NCBI GenBank assembly: GCA_019843655.1
Contig: JACDQD010000005.1
Location: 2,011,575 to 2,075,574, forward strand
Length of the DNA stretch: 64,000 bases
From: Lethocerus indicus
Taxonomy: Eukaryota; Arthropoda; Insecta; Hemiptera; Belostomatidae
Direction of reading: 5' to 3'
Below are positions 59,289-64,000 of the stretch, in pieces (positions within the stretch are counted from its first letter, which is position 1; the number at the start of each line of letters is the position of its first letter). The notes beneath the pieces were generated by a model, which worked only from the letters and a program-made list of their open reading frames with translations, made no database searches and was not told the DNA's origin. Both the position numbers and the translations under genes were made by a program.

Positions 59289-59913
59289 TACCGGGCGTTT
59301 CCAATAGGTGAAATATGTTTACAACGACTACAAGATGGAAGTTATTACATTTTTGGGTTAATAATTGATTTCAAATTGACTAATAACAGATCAGAGATAG
59401 AATTTTGGACGATATGAATGTCTGTAATTTACATTTAGACCGGGTTCGTGGACAGTCAGACTGTCTCTTCTAGAATACTAGCCCTATTCTCTGTGTAGAT
59501 CGAATATATTACTGGTCTATTCTGCTTTTTTAGACTCACAGTTTTATATTCAGACTTATATCGGCTGCTCGGTTGGTACTGGACTAGGACGCGGATGCAT
59601 TGAGCATGAATAAATCGAGGTTGAGCTGGTACAAGGCTGATATAAATATAAAAGGGAAACCAGTTCAGAAGGATTGCTGGCCAGTGCGTCTTGGTCAATA
59701 AATCCGGTACAACTCGGGAGTAAAATTGGGATTTTTCGTTTACGAAAGGAGAAAAAAATCTCGCTCGAAATGCGGGGGACAACGGACACTGCAAGGCAGT
59801 CCATGTTTCGAATTGAAGTAGAAGTGTAATAATTCACTCCTTTTACAGTTTTTTTTAAGAATTAACGTACAGCAGAAAGTGTTACTGCCTAGGCACATTA
59901 TAACCAATGTTGA

Positions 59914-60126
59914 CCCTCTATGGGCCGGTGTAACTTTCAGGTCGCATTTCAATTTATCGAAATTTCACCAAATAATTATAGCTTTTTTCGTGCGGTCGCA
60001 ACACGTGGTCAAGACAAAGAATATCAACATAATTTTTTCTTCATTCGCATATACAGGATTTACAATTGCTGATTTTCGTTCCCCCACTATTTTTGGATGT
60101 GAAATAAAAATTCGGCCCGTAGAGGG
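59914..60126. mobile_element. piggyBac-type MITE (CCCTCTATGGGCC family), copy 1
   Basis: Flanked by TTGA / TTAA. Termini CCCTCTATGGGCC and GGCCCGTAGAGGG are inverted. The interior (CCAAATAATTATAGCTTTTT, TTCGTTCCCCCA) is shared with 61156-61348. Confidence 0.8.
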
Positions 60127-61155
60127 TTAAAGAAATTCCGAAATAATCGCTAATAGAAATGTGGCCAAACAGTAATCAAAATATTTTACTTGAATAATGT
60201 ACCGTAGGTTTTAATTTAGGGCATTTCTCGTAAGATTGCAAATAGATGACACTAAGCGTTTCGGTTATTTGAGTGAACGTTAAGCCCACTTCAACACGAC
60301 TAAGGTTTGTCAGCCTCTTCAAAAAGAAAAAAAACTCGTAACGTAATTATTAGGCAGGAAAAAAGTGTATATACGAATCAGATATTTGAAATTCGTCAGT
60401 TACTAAATTCAGTAACTCGAGTTTTAAGGCTGTAGGAAACTTTAATACTTGGCATAAACAAATTGCTAACTGTCTCAAATGGACTAAGCCACTCTTTTAC
60501 CTGGAGTTTCATTAGGTTATTGTGTTCAAATCTCGCATATACATTATTGGGTTTATTAAATTTAAATAACACGGCATTGCTGAAGTCATAATAAATATTG
60601 GAACGTCTTATTTAAATACAACTTCTCGTTGAGTTTTATTGCCTTAAAAATTAGTTGATTTTGTCGTCATTTTGAGTAGTATATAGAATTTCATCGAGTT
60701 GTGGTGTTTACTGGAGCAGTTTTTATTCCTGTAAGCATTTCGCTGTACAGAAATAGAAAAAAAAACAGAAGCGTAAATTCTCCTCACAATAGTATGACTA
60801 CACGGAATTTTGAAAGTTTTTCTTCTACTTCTAACTTGAAAGTTAATCAAGTTCTGCCATCTCACATCCTTCATTGACTCGTCAAGTTGGAGACGTTCGA
60901 AAATTTAAAATAAAATAAATCTACAGAGCAAAATCGAATATATTTCAAGTCAAGCGGAGGGGGACATTTTTATAGGAGAATCGGCGAAGCCGACTAGTTT
61001 CAAACTTAACTAGAAAACCGGTCTGCTCCGTTGGAAACCACACACAACCTTGCATCCTTGCGACCCACACTACCTCATTCTCTGTATTATTACATTAAAA
61101 ACATTCGGCGCCTTAAAACTGATATTCACACCAACTATTAGCTCCACAGTATTAA

Positions 61156-61348
61156 CCCTCTATGGGCCCAAGATTTTACCAAATAATTATAGCTTTTTTC
61201 GTGATATGGCGCATAAATCATAATCCTATAACGTTGTCAAGACAGCCGATATCAATATCATTTTTTTTCTCATTCGCACATATAGGTTTATGATTTTTCG
61301 TTCCCCCAAATTTTTTGGATTTAAAATAAAAATTCGGCCCATAGAGGG
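61156..61348. mobile_element. piggyBac-type MITE (CCCTCTATGGGCC family), copy 2
   Basis: TTAA at 61152-61155 and TCAA at 61349. Termini CCCTCTATGGGCCC and GGGCCCATAGAGGG-type inverted repeat (right end GGCCCATAGAGGG). The interior matches copy 1, with the same AATAAAAATTCGGCCC sub-terminus. Confidence 0.82.
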
Positions 61349-61579
61349 TCAAGTTCAGCGTCGTCTGTAGAATTTAGATAGTAACATCGTGAGGATGTGA
61401 CTTCGTTGTTATTGTTTTGAACAATTGAAACAAGGAAAAAAAATACAATGCAATGCTACCATCACTCGTGCTCTATTTGGATTGTTTGGAGTTCCGCATT
61501 TATGTTTCAGTTCAGGGTATTTATGTATCATTTATATGTCTCTTATTCGAAACTATTCGCCCACTTTTGCCGAGCGGAT

Positions 61580-61935
61580 AAGGTAAAATACCCGGGCCTC
61601 TATATAGACAAAAGACTGACATGGAATCCACACATAAAACTAAAAAGACTGGAAGTTAACAGACGATACAAGTTACTACATAGATTACTAGAGAATAGAT
61701 CAAAATTAAGCTTAAACAACAAATTATTATTGTACACGCTGTACTTAAACCGATCTGGACATACGGACTCGAACTGTGGTGGGGTTCGGCCAAACCGACA
61801 AATATCCACAAAATCCAAACCTTACAGTCGAAAACTATTAAGGCCACGCCACCTAAATGTTTAAATAAATAAAATTTAAAAAAAAAGTTAAAAATTAAAA
61901 AAAAGGGGGGAAACCAGTGGGTTTCTCTTTTGCCT
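61580..61935 (+). mobile_element. Jockey-type LINE 3' fragment
   Basis: The frame reads VKYPGLYIDKRLTWNPHIKL, LNNKLLLYTLYLN and then a frameshifted end; this is the C-terminal region of a non-LTR RT protein. It jumps to the LINE tail (CACCTAAATGTTTAAATAAA, GGGGGGAAACCAGTGGGTTT). Internal deletion and 5' truncation. Confidence 0.85.
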
Positions 61936-62085
61936 TTTGCCGAGACATATCAACGGAATACAATGCGTACAATCGACGGGGGGAAATAATTTCTAAATGC
62001 AAAATTTCATTTGATTCTCGATAAAAATAAGTTACGGTTTTTAATTTAAACATTATTTTTGTATTTATGTAACCGTTGTCTTTAA

Positions 62086-62660
62086 GTGGGGCCGGTGATT
62101 TGCGAGCCGGTTGTCCAGAGTGCGCCACCTTCAACCTCCCGTCCCTTCACCCGATTTGGCGCCAGTCTGACTTCGGACTTCGCGAAGTTAACTTCGTATT
62201 TTCGCGACTTCGTTTTCCCCACTGTCTATAATTACGTCGGCCTTCCAGCAGTTTCGCACGAAAGACAGTATTCTGTGTTGTATTCTCTTTTTTTTTTGTT
62301 TCGTCGGTTCACGCGAGAAAATGTGTTTCAACAAAAATTGCTCTCTCTGACACGTTCCAATTGATATTCGGTTAATTCGAAACTTTGGGGTGCGCGTTTG
62401 TGACGTGAAGTGATCTCAGTTGAATGTGGAGAAAATAACGGTGGGTTTTTGTCTGTCTGTTTCGAAGAGTATCCTGTCCAAAGAGAAGGAAGGAAACGTT
62501 ATCTGTGAGTACGATTACTGTTTATAATGTTCATCGGCTTTCAAATGATTTGTCCATCCCAATTTCAGCTGTATTGTTCTGACCTGGAACGGCAATTTCG
62601 ACGAAGCATCCGGACAGCACTGTTATAATAACCAGGTTTAGATTAGGACCTCTCAATTTG
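62086..62660 (+). promoter_or_regulatory. CpG-richer block, possible promoter or 5' UTR exons
   Basis: The base composition shifts to CpG-rich (GGCGCCAGTCTGACTTCG, TTCGTTTTCCCC). A donor-like TATCT|GTGAGT lies at 62503 and an acceptor at 62571. An alternative start of the + strand gene is possible. Open frames here lack codon bias, so I do not call a protein. Confidence 0.3.
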
Positions 62661-63535
62661 TTACAAACTATGCTGTACAAAATCTACAATATTTTTGTGG
62701 GAAATATTCACGGAGTTTTGGAGTGTAAGATATTACATTGCAAGTCAAGATTGCAGCCATCCTGTTGAATAGCTATGTAAAGTGTATCTAGTTGATTAAA
62801 ATGCCAAACTCCTGAGATTCCTAGCGCTTTCTTCGTAGATATTTGTGACTGATGATAGTACATTCCACGGCGGAAGGTGTAGGCGCATTTTTTCTAGGTT
62901 GAAGAAATGCCAAAATCTCCCTAATTTTTGTCAATAAGTATTCAATTTTGGCTCTGGCCAGAATTGTGCTAAGATTCTGATCGAATCAATAATTCACTTA
63001 AAAGCAAAATTAACATAAAAATCGTGAGTATGCACAATAGGGGGGCGTTGAAAGGACGATCAATCAACGAAAATGGGCGGGGAGTGATCCGATATTGCAT
63101 TTATAGTTAATTACTATGTATTAAACCTTCTCTTTCTGTTGATTATCCGCTTGCACTTTCTTCAATTTCAAGCCTGTTCATTTAGCGTGTAAGAAAAGAG
63201 GGGAAAAAACCAGATTCGTCCTTTCGGTAAAACGGTAGTTCCTGCTTCTCGATATCCCTGAAAACAAAGGTAGATTTCCTTCCACGGTCCTGTTTAACTC
63301 ATTCACTTTCAATCACTACAGTTTCTCGAATACTGGGATATTAAATTTTCTAGATCTTTAACATTGTTAATGGGGACTTTAGCTTGTCACATAAATTCCC
63401 GAGGCCTAGTCTATGTCAGCTCACGGTTTTGCTATGAGCTATAAACGATATACTGAAATAAGCCGAATTCTTTACCTGTTGTAAAGACAGTGTGTTTGAA
63501 CTTAATTTTGGTTTAGCTTACTAGCATATTGCAAT
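62660..63535. other. No feature seen
   Basis: Non-repetitive DNA with no supported exon, RNA gene or transposon end, probably intron or intergenic of the gene running off the right edge. Confidence 0.4.
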
Positions 63536-63549
63536 GAATAATACAACCA

Positions 63550-63844
63550 GTGTAACATACCTGTATTGTGGTCTGCGAGGGGTTGGAATACCGTAGATTT
63601 GTTGTGTTTCTATCTCCTATCGCTGGTTTTGTTTTATCTAGACCGGTTTCGGCTGCTCGCCATCTTCAGTAGCGGTGGTAGTCACTTTGGCATGTTATTG
63701 TGTTTTGGGGGATGTTGTTTGTCCTATTTGGGTTGAGAGGGAACGTCCAAAGTGTCAAAGTGACTAACACCGGGGCTAGCAGCCGAAACCGGTCTAGCAA
63801 AAGACCAAAACAGCGAGAGGAGGCAGAAACACAAAAAATCTACG
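63550..63844. mobile_element. Foldback Penelope-like element near right edge
   Basis: A 295-bp copy with a 14-bp target duplication GAATAATACAACCA (63536-63549 and 63845-63858). The left arm keeps a hammerhead-like core on the minus strand (63637-63673) with one stem I change. The right arm has lost CTGAAGA (GGGGCTAGCAGCCGAAACC). The centre is TTGTGTTTTGGGGGATG. Confidence 0.85.
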
Positions 63845-64000
63845 GAATAATACAACCATTTATACTTGAACTTGATCCCCGGAAAATCACAGAATAAACA
63901 TTTATTATGTAGTCGGCATTAAATATTAGTATAAAGACAGGTCCCGGGATATATTATCTAGTATAAAAAATAACTGAAACTTTTAGTTAAGAAACTTTTG

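Noticed and set aside
62086..62364. 92-codon + strand frame
   Set aside because: CpG-rich but with no codon bias or recognisable domain; more likely promoter or 5' UTR.
1..64000. CRISPR arrays, operons, prokaryotic promoters, rRNA
   Set aside because: The direct repeats seen are microsatellites or transposon ends, genes are spliced, and no rRNA-like sequence was recognised.

Overview
This is an AT-rich insect nuclear genome window, gene-sparse, with long introns full of transposon debris. The gene content (a ZAD zinc-finger protein, a lineage seen in arthropods; insect-type Tango6, Rubicon and Atg3) fits an insect. The order cannot be fixed from this sequence. All gene models below were built by hand from splice sites and reading phase.

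Layout. (1) 1-6421, + strand: the 3' part of Tango6 (transport and Golgi organisation 6 / Rtp1-like HEAT protein), 8 exons, with its 5' part off the left edge. (2) 6.6-9.5 kb: intergenic, with LINE and piggyBac-type debris. (3) About 9.5-15.5 kb, - strand: an uncharacterised multi-exon gene whose GC-rich main exon carries a degenerate Tyr-Ser-Arg / Pro-Glu repeat. (4) 15.5-21.1 kb: intergenic, AT-rich, with repeats. (5) 21162-32885, - strand: Rubicon, 14 exons, 978 codons in perfect phase. (6) 32.9-35.5 kb: divergent intergenic region. (7) 35549-41937, + strand: Atg3, the LC3/Atg8 E2-like enzyme, 7 exons, 328 codons. (8) 42-44.4 kb: Atg3 3' flank. (9) 44430-56018, - strand: a ZAD / AT-hook / 12-finger C2H2 protein, 12 exons, 882 codons. 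(10) 56.02-56.25 kb: compact divergent promoter, followed by weakly supported + strand 5' exons of an unrecognised gene and about 5 kb of transposon-bearing sequence to the right edge.

Two neighbouring genes, Rubicon (an inhibitor of autophagosome maturation and of LC3-associated endomembrane traffic) and Atg3 (the enzyme that lipidates Atg8/LC3), lie head to head about 2.7 kb apart, so opposing autophagy factors share one upstream region.

The most striking non-genic signal is a family of about ten Penelope-like retroelement (PLE) copies in the introns of Tango6, Rubicon, Atg3 and the ZAD gene, plus one copy near the right edge. One copy keeps the end of a PLE reverse transcriptase and a GIY-YIG endonuclease. 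The element termini carry a hammerhead-ribozyme core (CUGAAGA ... GAAA ... GUC with a 4-bp stem I). Several copies are foldback derivatives with one ribozyme per arm on opposite strands, bounded by 12-14 bp target duplications. Other mobile DNA includes piggyBac remnants, mariner deletion derivatives, 5'-truncated Jockey-type LINEs, tRNA-derived SINEs and hairpin MITEs.
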